A stretch of 64,000 nucleotides of DNA from Deltaproteobacteria bacterium (GCA_030694465.1 JAUXYJ010000088.1:103392-167391); one strand, 5' to 3'; numbered from the stretch's first letter, positions 1-8,849 are shown. The notes: generated by a model from the letters alone, not told the origin. Translations and numbers: made by a program.

Positions 1-1
1 T

Positions 2-82
2 ACGCAAGAGGTCGAGCTGCTCTCGAAGTTTGTCGATCGAGCGACTAACACGGTCAAGACGATCTTACAGCAGGGCAACTGA
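2..82 (+). CDS. C-terminal tail of an unidentified protein (5' end outside window)
   Basis: An open frame enters from the left edge and ends at a TGA at 80-82. It encodes 26 residues, TQEVELLSKFVDRATNTVKT followed by ILQQGN, with plausible high-GC codon use and an amphipathic helical look. The next gene lies on the opposite strand and ends at 109, so the two converge with 26 bases between them. Too little is present to name a family. Confidence 0.5.
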   Translation, partial: TQEVELLSKFVDRATNTVKTILQQGN

Positions 83-108
83 CGCGAGCGCCGAGGGCTC
101 GCGGGCCC

Positions 109-2445
109 CTACCCGATACAGAACGCCTCGCCCTCGGCGTTGTTGTTGTCTGAGTTGCACTCACCCAGCGTCCCGTCCGGATTCACGATGGCCTCGAAGA
201 TGCCTCGTGCAGGGACCGGAGCGAAGCAGTCCACCGGGGTGCACGCGCCTGGCGCGATAGGCTCGTTGGTCCGAAGCCTGCAGAGTTCAGTTCCGCCCGT
301 GCGCAAGCGAAAGATCACCTCGACGCCTCGATCGAGAAGCACCCGCCCGCGGTTGCACACGCTTGCCGACATTCGCGTGCCCATGCCTTCGCAAATGGCC
401 TGCAAATTTGCAGCAGTAACATCCGCCCCTGGGATCATCGACGGGTCGCGCGCTTCGTTCTGACGAAAGTTATTGAGCCCGCGCGTCTGCCAGTTGCGTC
501 GGACCATGCTGCTGCGCACAAGCCGTCCGTCGTCTTCGATGTTGGTGATCGAGTACGCATGTTGATTCCAGATCGGCCTGGTCGGAACCCAGCGATCGCG
601 CGAGTCTCGGTAGACCCGCAGCCCCTGCAAGCAGCCAGCGTGCACCGTGCGGCAGACTTGGCCGACGCCGGGAGTGCCCGCAGGTGCGTCCATGCACTCA
701 GCGCTGTCGCCACACTGGCTGGTCATGGTGCAGCGACAGAAGCCTACGGAGCACGTTCCACCTGGACAATCGCGGTCCGAATCGCATCGCAGCGCGACCG
801 CGATCGGGTCAACATGGGGGCAGTAAGTGTCCATACGGCAGGGACCGCTCGCGGGCGAGACGATCTCCGCGGAGCCGTCGCCGTCCACGTCCGCCACCAC
901 GTCGTTTTCGGTCCACGTCGATGAGAACCTCGGCTGCGAAAACACCACGTCGCCAGTGCGGCCGTCGTACACGCGAGAGAAGCACTCGTCCGAGTACACG
1001 ACCTCGGCGCGACCATCGCCATTGAAGTCAAACACGCTTGAGCCAGTGCGTGCGCTCGACGCGTCCTGAGAGGGGCGCGACCAGATCACCGCGCCCGGAG
1101 GCGTCATCGAGAAGACCACGTAGTTAAACGCGAACGCGGCGCCCACATCGGGCCTGCCGTCGCCGTTAAAGTCTGCCACCGTCGGAGGGCCACCGACTTG
1201 CGAACGCGTAGGCATTGCGGGCGGCACAGGGGGCGCTGCGACACGCGCGATGCGTTGGCCGCCAATGCTCTGCAAGATCACCTCAGAGAACCCGACGATC
1301 ACCACCTCAGGGCGACCCGGCGCGTCTCCTGCCATCCCAGGAAAATCACCAAAATCCGCGACGGCCACGTAGCCGTCTTGTGCGGTCCCAGCCCAGTAGC
1401 TCTCCATCACAAAGCTGGTGGTCGCGCGGTCCCAGCGATAGGTCCCCCGCGGTGTGACCAGCTCGGGCTCGTCGTCGTTGTCAACGTCCGCGATGACCGA
1501 AGGAGACCCCGTCGAGAGATAGTTCGTCCACCCGGGATTGGTCGCGATCCGCACACCGTCGGCGCGATAAACACCATCTTCAAACAAGATCTCTGCGCGG
1601 CCGTCGTTGTCCAGATCGTGAAGCGCGATCGCGCTCCATGAGCAATAGCTGCCGCCCGTTGTGTCCTCGGCGCCCGAGGCGAGTCGGCTCTGCCAGAGAC
1701 GGCGCACATTGCGGGTGGTGGGGTCGTACTGAAACGCCGCGAGCCCACCGTTCATCCGTGCGGCGACAATCTCGAGTCGACCGTCGCCATCAAGGTCTCC
1801 GACGGCGGGTGTGACAGGCGAGTTGAGCCTGTCCTCGACGTTGGTCGCGGCGGCTTGATCGTAGCAGGTCGCACCATCGATGACCCTGAGAACTCCCACG
1901 CCGTTGCAACGTCTCCCCGGCGCAGGTCGCTCGGTATAGCCGTTGTCTGCGATAAAAATAATCGACGGGCGCGACGGAGTGTCCGCGTCTCGCTGGATCC
2001 TCAAGTTCGCAACGATCGGTGTGTGCAAGACCGACCGAAACGTCGGCGCGAGGTCCGTCTCGGGGTCGCGTGGACCCGACCAGGCGCACTGGATGGCCGG
2101 GCGCAGCGGTCCCGGTGAAATCGTGCGCGTGCACATGCGATCAAATTCGCCTCGTTGCCACTGAATACATCGGCCCGAGACGCACCGAGAGTCATTGCTG
2201 CACTGCCCCGCTGGGTTGCATGGGCCCCGATCGCCTGGCGCGAGGGCATCCGGCACATCCATCGTGGACGAGTCCCCGAGGGCGCCGTCTAGGTCGCCTC
2301 CACCGTCGTCCGTGCGCGAGCCATCCAGCGTCGAAATCGCGTCGGATCTGCCGGCGTCTCGCTGTGCGTCGCCTGGCGTTGGATCCGAGGAGCAGGCCGC
2401 GAGCGCGGCGGACAAGGTTAGGCAAACGCCTCGAAAAGTTCGCAT
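109..2445 (-). CDS. FG-GAP/VCBS-repeat lipoprotein
   Basis: A 778-residue secreted lipoprotein. The N-terminus is a signal peptide with the lipobox LAAC (Cys18), followed by an Asp/Ala/Gly-rich linker to about residue 95. The body holds at least six FG-GAP-type calcium-binding loops, including VGDLDGDGRLEIV, LHDLDNDGRAEIL, VADFNGDGRPDVG, VFDFNGDGRAEVV and VADVDGDGSAEIV, which normally form a beta-propeller. A Cys-rich patch around residues 555-625 (CRCTMTSQCG among others) and a C-terminal CARDB-like region follow. Proteins of this type are exposed at the cell surface in myxobacteria; the ligand is unknown. The gene diverges from the CDP-alcohol phosphotransferase gene at 2545. Confidence 0.85.
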   Translation of the reverse strand: MRTFRGVCLTLSAALAACSSDPTPGDAQRDAGRSDAISTLDGSRTDDGGGDLDGALGDSSTMDVPDALAPGDRGPCNPAGQCSNDSRCVSGRCIQWQRGEFDRMCTRTISPGPLRPAIQCAWSGPRDPETDLAPTFRSVLHTPIVANLRIQRDADTPSRPSIIFIADNGYTERPAPGRRCNGVGVLRVIDGATCYDQAAATNVEDRLNSPVTPAVGDLDGDGRLEIVAARMNGGLAAFQYDPTTRNVRRLWQSRLASGAEDTTGGSYCSWSAIALHDLDNDGRAEILFEDGVYRADGVRIATNPGWTNYLSTGSPSVIADVDNDDEPELVTPRGTYRWDRATTSFVMESYWAGTAQDGYVAVADFGDFPGMAGDAPGRPEVVIVGFSEVILQSIGGQRIARVAAPPVPPAMPTRSQVGGPPTVADFNGDGRPDVGAAFAFNYVVFSMTPPGAVIWSRPSQDASSARTGSSVFDFNGDGRAEVVYSDECFSRVYDGRTGDVVFSQPRFSSTWTENDVVADVDGDGSAEIVSPASGPCRMDTYCPHVDPIAVALRCDSDRDCPGGTCSVGFCRCTMTSQCGDSAECMDAPAGTPGVGQVCRTVHAGCLQGLRVYRDSRDRWVPTRPIWNQHAYSITNIEDDGRLVRSSMVRRNWQTRGLNNFRQNEARDPSMIPGADVTAANLQAICEGMGTRMSASVCNRGRVLLDRGVEVIFRLRTGGTELCRLRTNEPIAPGACTPVDCFAPVPARGIFEAIVNPDGTLGECNSDNNNAEGEAFCIG
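400..413. repeat. Perfect 14-bp palindrome CTGCAAATTTGCAG
   Basis: The 14 bases read the same on both strands and lie inside the FG-GAP lipoprotein gene. The half-site A(A/T)TTTGCAG recurs about ten times in the window on both strands and in different reading frames (for example at 2911, 3427, 30459, 33575, 40595 and 41095). The palindrome may therefore be one member of a dispersed DNA motif. No function can be assigned from the sequence. Confidence 0.4.
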
Positions 2446-2544
2446 GGTTGGACCATGACTCTACGGCAGGAGGCCCGCCGCTGTCTTTTTCACCGAATCG
2501 TTCATCAATACGGCCCTTCGTGCTAACGAGCGGATCGGCAGCCA

Positions 2545-3489
2545 ATGACGGACCTTTCGTACCGCGCAAGCCTCAAAAACCCCGCCGTCGAGGAGCCCAT
2601 TGACCTGTTGCTCCATCGACCCTTGGGCTACGTCGTCGCGCGATTAGCTTATCCGACCTCGATTACGCCCGACGCGATCACGCTCGCGTCCATGGTCGTC
2701 GGGATCGCCTCGGGCATCACGGTCGCGCTGTCGTTTAGCCCGCAGAACGCAGGCCGACTCCCGATCGCGGCGGCGCTCTTGATCGGTTCGGCCGTCCTCG
2801 ATTGCAGCGATGGCCAGCTCGCTCGGATGCGCAAGAGCTCATCGCGCATGGGCCGAATGCTCGATGGCGCAGTGGACGCCGTGGTGCAGATCGCAGTGGT
2901 TCCGCTAGCAATTTTGCAGATGTTTGTGCGCCTAGGTGGGCTCAGTTCATGGACAGCGTGGGCGTGGTCCGTTGCCGCCGTGATGGCCATTCTTGTCGGC
3001 GTCCGGCACACGACCCTCTACGACCAATACAAGAACGTCTGGGTGCGCAACACGGACCTCAACGCGCGCGACTGCGATGACGAAGAAGACCTGCAAGACG
3101 AGCTCGCCGAGGCCAAAGCAAAGGGCCCACTTTCACTGCTGAATTTGCTACGGTTTTCGCTCTATGCGACGCACTTGACGTTGGTCCGGCAGACCATGGC
3201 CGTGATGGATCCTGCGGTGCCGGCTCGCTTTAGGGACATGCCCCATGTGAGCGAGGACAGCGCGCGGCGGTACCGTGTTGCAAACAAGGCTCTGATGCGT
3301 GCGTGGTCGTTCTTCGGGATCGGAACGCACATCTTCTTGTTGGCCTGCTGTGTCGCGCTGAACTCCCTCGAAACCTACGTCGTCTTGAGGCTCGTGGTCT
3401 TCAACCTCGCGCTGATTCCGTTGGTGATTTTGCAGAGAAAATCGAGCACAGTCTACTTTGGTCCGGCCGCCCCTCGCGCCAGGAAATAA
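2545..3489 (+). CDS. CDP-alcohol phosphatidyltransferase family protein
   Basis: A 314-residue integral membrane enzyme. It should transfer a phospho-alcohol headgroup from a CDP-activated donor to an acceptor alcohol, or the reverse. The full family motif D-x2-DG-x2-AR-x8-G-x3-D-x3-D spans D86 to D111 (LDCSDGQLAR ... GRMLDGAVD), so the metal and CDP site is intact. Hydrophobic segments lie near 45-65, 72-85, 112-150, 260-285 and 287-303, with a charged cytoplasmic insert (DDEEDLQDELAEAKAK) near 185. It is followed after 3 bases by a nucleotidyltransferase gene and then a cytidylyltransferase/aminotransferase fusion, which suggests all three build one headgroup. The substrate is not evident. 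Confidence 0.88.
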   Translation: MTDLSYRASLKNPAVEEPIDLLLHRPLGYVVARLAYPTSITPDAITLASMVVGIASGITVALSFSPQNAGRLPIAAALLIGSAVLDCSDGQLARMRKSSSRMGRMLDGAVDAVVQIAVVPLAILQMFVRLGGLSSWTAWAWSVAAVMAILVGVRHTTLYDQYKNVWVRNTDLNARDCDDEEDLQDELAEAKAKGPLSLLNLLRFSLYATHLTLVRQTMAVMDPAVPARFRDMPHVSEDSARRYRVANKALMRAWSFFGIGTHIFLLACCVALNSLETYVVLRLVVFNLALIPLVILQRKSSTVYFGPAAPRARK

Positions 3490-3492
3490 GGG

Positions 3493-4239
3493 ATGAATCA
3501 GTATTGTGCGATTGTGCTCGCTGCGGGTCTAGGATCTCGGCTCCGGCCGATGACCGATCGGCTCCCGAAATGCATGGTCCAGGTTGGGGGCCAGACGCTC
3601 ATCGAGCGAACACTCGACGCGCTCAAGCGGTCGGGCGTCGTGCGCCGCGTGGTGATCGTGACGGGCCATTTTGCCGAGGCTCTGGTGCCCATCGCGCAAG
3701 CGAGCGCTCTGCCGACAACGCTGGTCCACTGCGACGCGTTTGCCACCACACAGAACGTGGTCTCGCTCGCCGCGGGGCTGGCGTCGCGAGCGCCCGGAGA
3801 GCCTTGGATGAAACTTGACGGGGACCTCTTGGTGAAGACCGAAATTATCGCCGCGCTGGCAGGCGATGGCGCGCGCGTGGCCGTGGACACCAGCGCGGTC
3901 CTTGGCGCCGAAGAAATGAAGGTCAACGTGGCGCACGGCCGAATTGTAATGTTTGGCAAATCCCTGTCGCCCAAACGCGCGGCGGGAGAGTCCATCGGGA
4001 TCGAGGCGTTCTCGGGCGCTGCTGCGGAGCGTGTCGCTGCGACCATCGTGCATGCGGTGGAGCGCGGTCGTACAGACGTCTACTACGAAGATGTCTACAA
4101 CGACGTATTGGCAGAGCTGACCTTCGAGGCGCTCGCGGTGGACCACACCGACTGGATCGAAGTGGACGACGCCGTGGACCTCGCCGCTGCAGAGACCCTG
4201 GTTTCTAAGGGATGGAACGCGCTGTCGTCGCGCGTATGA
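3493..4239 (+). CDS. Sugar/alcohol-phosphate nucleotidyltransferase
   Basis: A 248-residue NTP-transferase-fold protein. The pyrophosphorylase signature LAAGLGSRLRPMT (residues 9-21) and Lys27 in RLPKCMVQVGG are present. A metal-binding DGDLL loop lies near residue 112 and a second acidic site, EVDDAVDLAAAE, near the end. Its size and layout fit the LicC/phosphocholine-cytidylyltransferase type of small nucleotidyltransferase rather than RfbA. The ATG follows the upstream stop by 3 bases, with AGGA at 3481-3484 as ribosome site, so it is translated together with the CDP-alcohol phosphotransferase. It probably makes the NDP-activated alcohol or sugar used by a neighbour. Substrate unknown. Confidence 0.85.
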   Translation: MNQYCAIVLAAGLGSRLRPMTDRLPKCMVQVGGQTLIERTLDALKRSGVVRRVVIVTGHFAEALVPIAQASALPTTLVHCDAFATTQNVVSLAAGLASRAPGEPWMKLDGDLLVKTEIIAALAGDGARVAVDTSAVLGAEEMKVNVAHGRIVMFGKSLSPKRAAGESIGIEAFSGAAAERVAATIVHAVERGRTDVYYEDVYNDVLAELTFEALAVDHTDWIEVDDAVDLAAAETLVSKGWNALSSRV

Positions 4240-4395
4240 CGCAGCGACCCAAGCGATCGGCGAGCACATTTTGCTCGGAGTTCCCACGAAGAATTCGGAA
4301 TTGGCTCACACGGTGTCCGAATTTGCGATGCCGTTGCGAGCGCGGACGGCCGCGTGATACACGGGCCGATCTTTGGCAAAGGTCTCTCGTTCGCC

Positions 4396-6375
4396 ATGAA
4401 ACATAGACACATTGAGCGCGCCATCATTTTGGCAGCGGGTCGCGGTTCGCGATTGGTGGCGTCCAAAGGGCACCCCAAGCCGTTAGAACCCGTCGCAGGG
4501 GTTCCTCTGCTCGTGCGCATCTTGCGCAGCCTCCAATCCGAAGGCGTTCGCGAAGCGGTCGTTGTCATCGGCTACGAAGGCGCTCAGATCCGAGCCGCGC
4601 TTGAGGCAGACGCTTCTTTGCTGTTGCGCTTGCACTTTGTCGACAACCCCGCGTGGGAAAAGTCCAACGGTGTCTCGCTCTTGGCCGCTCGTGCCTGGGT
4701 CGACCGCCCGTGTTTGCTCAGCATGGCCGACCACCTTTTTGCGCCTGAGCTTGTCCGCAGTCTTGTCGCAGCGGATGTGCCCCGTGGCTCGTGCGCGCTT
4801 GCCGTGGACTATGACATTCCGCGCTGTTTTGACCTCGACGATGCGACGAAGGTGCAGGTCGAGCGCGGTCGTATCGCGTCGATTGGCAAAGAGATCGAGC
4901 ACTATAATGCGATCGATACGGGCGTGTTCTTGATCGGTCCTGAGCTGACCGATTGCCTCGCCCGCGAGTACTCGCGCCGGGGAGACGCGTCGCTGAGCGA
5001 TGGCGTTCGGGCGCTCGCTTTGGCTGGAAAATTTCAGGCGATTGACGCCGGCGATGCACGCTGGATTGATGTCGACACGCCCGAGGCGCACGCGCGCGCC
5101 GAGGCGATGGTCCGTGTCTTCGGAGCAGACCTCGGTGACGCACCCTCGGGCAGCAGCACCATTGACGGCGAGTCCATGGAGCTCTTCTCGCCCTCGTGGG
5201 TCCGCGGCGCTCCTCCGTATCGCGAAGAGCACTTTGCGCTCGCCGACGCCTCGAGGGGTGCTCGCAAAGACCAGACCGTGGTCCCGCCACGGGATGGCGC
5301 TCAGCACGGTCGCCCCAACGGAGCTCAAGCCATCGCGCGATTGATGTCCAACGAGAGCCCTTTTGCGCCCTCGCCACGCGTGATTGAAGCGGTTGTGAAT
5401 GCGATGACGCGAGGTCATCTCTACCCTGATGCGACGCTGGCTGAGTCATTGCGTGCCCGGTTGGCCGCGAGGGCTGGGCTCTCGGCGGCTTCGTGTGTAC
5501 TTGGCGCAGGCTCAAGCGAGCTCATTGATCTCATCGTGCGAACCTTCGTCGCGCCAGGCGAAGAGGCCGTGATTTCGGTCCCGACCTTCTCGATGTACGA
5601 GTCTCGGACGCGTGTGTGCGGTGGCCTCCCAGTGTTGGTCCCGACAACCGACGAGCTGTCGATTGATGTCGACGCCGTGCTGGCCGCGATCACCGAGCGC
5701 AGCAAGATCGTGTTCTTGTGCACGCCCAACAACCCCACGGGTTCTTCGATCAGCGAGACGGCGCTCCGGCGCGTGCTGCGGCTCGGATTGCCCACGGTGA
5801 TCGACGAGGCTTACATCGGTTTTGCGGCGGATCCGCACGAGGCCGAGGTGGGCTTCTCAGCGATTGTGCGCGAGTTTCCCAATGCGATTGTGCTCCGTAC
5901 TTTCTCCAAAGACCACGGCCTCGCGGGCCTGCGCGTGGGCTATGCGCTCGCGAACGAGCACGTCGCGCGACTGTTGCAGCGAACCAAGCTCCCGTGGAAC
6001 GTCAGCGTCGTCGCCCTCGCCGCAGCGCACGCGGTGCTCGACGATCAAGACGAAGTGCTCAGACGCCGCAGAATTTCACGCGAAAACCGCACTGAGCTCG
6101 CGGATGCGTTTCGTAGCATGCCCGCGCTTGGGGTGATCGAAGGTGACGGAAACTTCGTCCTGCTTGAGCTCTCCGAGGCGGGCATCTCTGCCGACTCGCT
6201 GGTTCGCGCGATGCTTACCGAGGGAGTTCTCATCCGATCACTCACAAGTCACCACCTCAAGCGTGACTTTGTCCGCGTGAGCGTGGGCTCTGCAGAGGAC
6301 AACCGTCGGTGTATCGCCGCCATGGTCCGTGTGTTGGCAGGAGTCACGCCGCGACAGCATCGCGTTCGTCATTGA
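4396..6375 (+). CDS. Fused cytidylyltransferase-like / HisC-CobD-like PLP aminotransferase
   Basis: A two-domain protein, 659 residues from the ATG at 4396; a GTG at 4354 would add 14. Domain 1 (about 1-245) is a nucleotidyltransferase with LAAGRGSRL at 12-20, SMADHLF and IDVDTPEAHARAE. The run NAIDTGVFLIGPEL and the DDATKV-VE-GRI-IGK pattern recall the inositol-1-phosphate cytidylyltransferase domain of archaeal IPCT/DIPPS. Domain 2 (about 317-659) is a class I/II PLP enzyme of HisC/CobD type: NNPTG, VIDEAY, and RTFSKDHGLAGLRVGYA with PLP-binding Lys505. I infer that domain 2 makes an amino-alcohol (or aminoalkyl) phosphate which domain 1 activates with CTP. A phospho-amino-acid decarboxylase role is equally possible for domain 2. 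Confidence 0.85.
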   Translation: MKHRHIERAIILAAGRGSRLVASKGHPKPLEPVAGVPLLVRILRSLQSEGVREAVVVIGYEGAQIRAALEADASLLLRLHFVDNPAWEKSNGVSLLAARAWVDRPCLLSMADHLFAPELVRSLVAADVPRGSCALAVDYDIPRCFDLDDATKVQVERGRIASIGKEIEHYNAIDTGVFLIGPELTDCLAREYSRRGDASLSDGVRALALAGKFQAIDAGDARWIDVDTPEAHARAEAMVRVFGADLGDAPSGSSTIDGESMELFSPSWVRGAPPYREEHFALADASRGARKDQTVVPPRDGAQHGRPNGAQAIARLMSNESPFAPSPRVIEAVVNAMTRGHLYPDATLAESLRARLAARAGLSAASCVLGAGSSELIDLIVRTFVAPGEEAVISVPTFSMYESRTRVCGGLPVLVPTTDELSIDVDAVLAAITERSKIVFLCTPNNPTGSSISETALRRVLRLGLPTVIDEAYIGFAADPHEAEVGFSAIVREFPNAIVLRTFSKDHGLAGLRVGYALANEHVARLLQRTKLPWNVSVVALAAAHAVLDDQDEVLRRRRISRENRTELADAFRSMPALGVIEGDGNFVLLELSEAGISADSLVRAMLTEGVLIRSLTSHHLKRDFVRVSVGSAEDNRRCIAAMVRVLAGVTPRQHRVRH

Positions 6376-6415
6376 TCGCCACGCTATTTTCTCGGGCTAT
6401 TTTCAGGTCAAATCG

Positions 6416-7654
6416 ATGAAGCTCTTGCTCGTCGCGTGGCTGTTTCCTCCCCACGAAAACGTCGGCTCTCGGAGGCCATGGCGGCTCTGCAAGCATCTCC
6501 CAAACCACGGCTGGGACATCACCGTGCTCACGCAACGTCATGTCCCCGCGCGCTTCGTAGACCCCACCGACGCGGACCTTGGGAGCGCCGTCCAGGTCGT
6601 GCGTGACTACGATCAACCGCTCCTCGGACGCCTCGCCGCGTGGGCAGATGCCCGAGGCAACGGCGCGCCCTCGCCGCGACCCGAAGCGCCTGGTCGACCG
6701 AGCCGCTGGCCCGCCGAACCCGCAGCGATTCACCTTCCCCATGCGGCGCGTGCAGCGAGAGACTTACATCGTAAGGTTGGCTTCGACGCGGTGCTCACGA
6801 CTAGCTATCCGTACTCGGCGCACTACGTTGGCGCAGCGCTGAGCCGTGCGCTTGGAGTGCGTTGGATCGCGGATCTGCGTGATCCGTGGACGCTTCATTG
6901 GTCGCACGAGGCCAAGCCCGCTTGGTCCCGCGCGCTGGAGCGCCGCTGGGAGCGCGCGATCTTTGCGCAGGCGGACGCCGTTACCGTGACCACCGAGACG
7001 CTGGCGAGCCGCTATCGATCCGTTTTCTCTGAATATTCGCAGAAGATTCACGCAGTGCGAAACAGCTTTGATCCGGTCGCGTTGCCCCCCCTTAGGCCCT
7101 CGCGAGGGCCGCGCAGGCTCGTGCACTTTGGCCACGTCTATGCTGGCGCGCGCACCCTCGCGCCGGTGATCACAGCGCTCGCGCGGGTGATCCGACGCAA
7201 GCAACTAGAGCCCACCGACGTGGTGCTTGAGAACTATGGCCGGTTCTCTCAGTCCGATTGGCAACTGGCAGAGAGCCTCGGGATCGAGCGCTATCTCAAG
7301 CTCCACAAACCGATGCCCCAGAACGAAGGGCTCGCGTCGCTGCGGAGTGCAAATCTGCTGCTGCTTCCGATTTGGGGGACTGCATACGGAGAGCTCTTCT
7401 TGCCTGCGAAGCTCTACGATTACCTGCTCGTCGGCGTGCCCGTTCTGGCCCTCGGGACGCACCCGGAGCTCTCTCAAATCCTTGGCGACACGGGCGCAGG
7501 AGAGCTCATCGCAGAGGACAACACGCTCGCGATCGAGGCGTCGATCGAGCGCGCGCTTAGCGACACGGACCCTGTCTCCGCCAGCGCGCCTGCGATCCAA
7601 TCGTTTGGTGCGCCGGCGATGGCCGAGCGCTTCAATCAGCTGCTTCGGGGCTGA
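6416..7654 (+). CDS. GT4-type glycosyltransferase
   Basis: A 412-residue glycosyltransferase of GT-B fold. It starts at the ATG encoding MKLLLVAWLFPPHENVGSRR, where the family normally begins; an upstream in-frame extension lacks family features. DLRDPWTLHW near 150 and a C-terminal half with LHKPMPQNEGLASLRSANLL and LFLPAKLYDYLLVGVPVLAL match the donor-nucleotide region of group 1 (GT4) transferases. It lies 40 bases downstream of the headgroup fusion gene. Its 3' end overlaps the last 23 bases of the opposing gene that ends at 7632. It presumably adds a sugar to a cell-surface glycan; acceptor and donor are unknown. Confidence 0.82.
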   Translation: MKLLLVAWLFPPHENVGSRRPWRLCKHLPNHGWDITVLTQRHVPARFVDPTDADLGSAVQVVRDYDQPLLGRLAAWADARGNGAPSPRPEAPGRPSRWPAEPAAIHLPHAARAARDLHRKVGFDAVLTTSYPYSAHYVGAALSRALGVRWIADLRDPWTLHWSHEAKPAWSRALERRWERAIFAQADAVTVTTETLASRYRSVFSEYSQKIHAVRNSFDPVALPPLRPSRGPRRLVHFGHVYAGARTLAPVITALARVIRRKQLEPTDVVLENYGRFSQSDWQLAESLGIERYLKLHKPMPQNEGLASLRSANLLLLPIWGTAYGELFLPAKLYDYLLVGVPVLALGTHPELSQILGDTGAGELIAEDNTLAIEASIERALSDTDPVSASAPAIQSFGAPAMAERFNQLLRG

Positions 7655-7931
7655 TCGCATCGAGCCGTCGGACGCGAAACGCGAGCCCCGTTCGCTGAAG
7701 AGATGCCAGCACTTCGTCGAGACCATTGGCTTGCGACTGGGTGGTGATCACCGCGACTAGGCTGCCGTCTCCGTGCATCGATCCAAGGTTGTCGTAGCCC
7801 GCGAGGATGCCAGCGATGTGCACCAAGATCGCGTCGTCGCAGTCGATCACGCGCGCCACGAGACCGGGGCCCAGGGGCAGCGGGCGGTGGGCAATCGCGC
7901 GCTTTCGCTCGCGCTTACTCGTGCTCGTCAC
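7632..7931 (-). CDS. Small DUF4911-like protein
   Basis: A 99-residue soluble protein with a single alpha/beta region (DDAILVHIAGILAGYDNLGS ... LVAVITTQSQANGLDEVLASL) that recalls the small DUF4911 proteins of delta-proteobacteria. The match is from memory and only moderately sure. It starts at a GTG whose last bases form the TGA of the trmO gene (GTGA overlap), so the two are translationally coupled. The 3' end overlaps the convergent glycosyltransferase gene by 23 bases. Function unknown. Confidence 0.6.
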   Translation of the reverse strand: MTSTSKRERKRAIAHRPLPLGPGLVARVIDCDDAILVHIAGILAGYDNLGSMHGDGSLVAVITTQSQANGLDEVLASLQRTGLAFRVRRLDAISPEAAD

Positions 7932-8773
7932 CGCGAAAATCCCTGGCCAAATCGCGCAACAAACGCGACGTGCTCGTCAATACCGAGCTCTTGGGCGATC
8001 GCCTCTGCGCGGTATCCTGACGCGATCGCGAGCACTGTGCAGTGTGCGCCCTCATCGCGAAGCAACACGCGCCAGGCCTTGATCGCGAGCCTCAAGAGGT
8101 CGCCATCGCGCTGCAGTCGTTTGTAAGGGTGGCGCTTGGTGCCAAGCGAGAGCGCGTGACGAATCGCAGGCTCGAGATCGATACGATGAGACTCTAAGAG
8201 CCACTGCAGCTGTTGTGTGGCGAGGGGCTCGAAGCTCACAGCGGTGAGCGCCTTGGGGTCCTCGGGGCGGCCATCCTCGCCGGCTTGGCTCTCGTAGTCC
8301 GGGGGAGCGAGCCAGCCCGTCCGCGCGTTGGGGATCGCGTCGCTCCAGGGCACGTAAGGTTTGAGGTCAAGAACAGGCGTCTGGTCCAAAATATCGCATC
8401 CCTGGACTCGCAAAGTGAGCTTCTTTACCTCAAGCAAACGCACCACGGACATGCCAATGGGATTGGGTCGATAGGGCGCGCGCGTTGAGAAGACACCGCG
8501 CCGACGTTCACTTCGTGGAGGGAGCACCTGGGGGCGCCAGCCCTCGTTGCGGTCAAACCAGAAGAGCACCCAGAGATAGTCCCAGCCCTCGAGATCAAAG
8601 AGCGCTCGCTCAAGCTGCCGGCCCGCATAGAGCTCGATGGTCGCCTCGATCCCCTCGCCCGCGCGGGCTTGTCGCGGCGCCTCGGCGCGGTCACGAAAGG
8701 GCGAGCGCACAACACCGATGGGAGTCAGGGTGAGCGTGCGAGGTTCGGCGAGAGCAACAGGAGAGTCAGTCAC
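7928..8773 (-). CDS. trmO: tRNA m6t6A37 methyltransferase TrmO (TsaA/YaeB family)
   Basis: A 281-residue protein of the TrmO (YaeB/TsaA) family, which uses S-adenosylmethionine to N6-methylate threonylcarbamoyladenosine at position 37 of tRNA-Thr. The N-terminal beta-barrel domain shows LTPIGVVRSPF, the loop GVFSTRAPYRPNPIGMSVVRL and DILDQTPVLDLKPYVPWSDA, all family hallmarks. The C-terminal extension (about 165-281) is longer than in the shortest homologues. Start is GTG at 8773 with an AAGGG ribosome site six bases upstream. It forms a two-gene unit with the DUF4911-like gene and interrupts the envelope locus on the opposite strand. Confidence 0.88.
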   Translation of the reverse strand: MTDSPVALAEPRTLTLTPIGVVRSPFRDRAEAPRQARAGEGIEATIELYAGRQLERALFDLEGWDYLWVLFWFDRNEGWRPQVLPPRSERRRGVFSTRAPYRPNPIGMSVVRLLEVKKLTLRVQGCDILDQTPVLDLKPYVPWSDAIPNARTGWLAPPDYESQAGEDGRPEDPKALTAVSFEPLATQQLQWLLESHRIDLEPAIRHALSLGTKRHPYKRLQRDGDLLRLAIKAWRVLLRDEGAHCTVLAIASGYRAEAIAQELGIDEHVAFVARFGQGFSR

Positions 8774-8779
8774 AAAATT

Positions 8780-8784
8780 CCCTT
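8780..8784 (-). promoter_or_regulatory. Ribosome binding site of trmO
   Basis: On the minus strand AAGGG lies six bases before GTG 8773. It supports the GTG as the start of trmO. Confidence 0.5.
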
Positions 8785-8849
8785 AGCAAACGCGCTGAGC
8801 GACGCGGCGCTGCACGCACGCAATGGGTTGTGGTAGGTGAGAGCGCATC

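Noticed and set aside
4240..4357. A short frame, AYDAATQAIGEHILLGVPTK continuing with NSEL, between the nucleotidyltransferase and the fusion gene, ending at a TGA that overlaps GTG 4354
   Set aside because: It reads protein-like but has no clear start of its own and overlaps the end of the upstream gene; it might be a remnant or a frameshifted piece, but nothing supports it as a gene.
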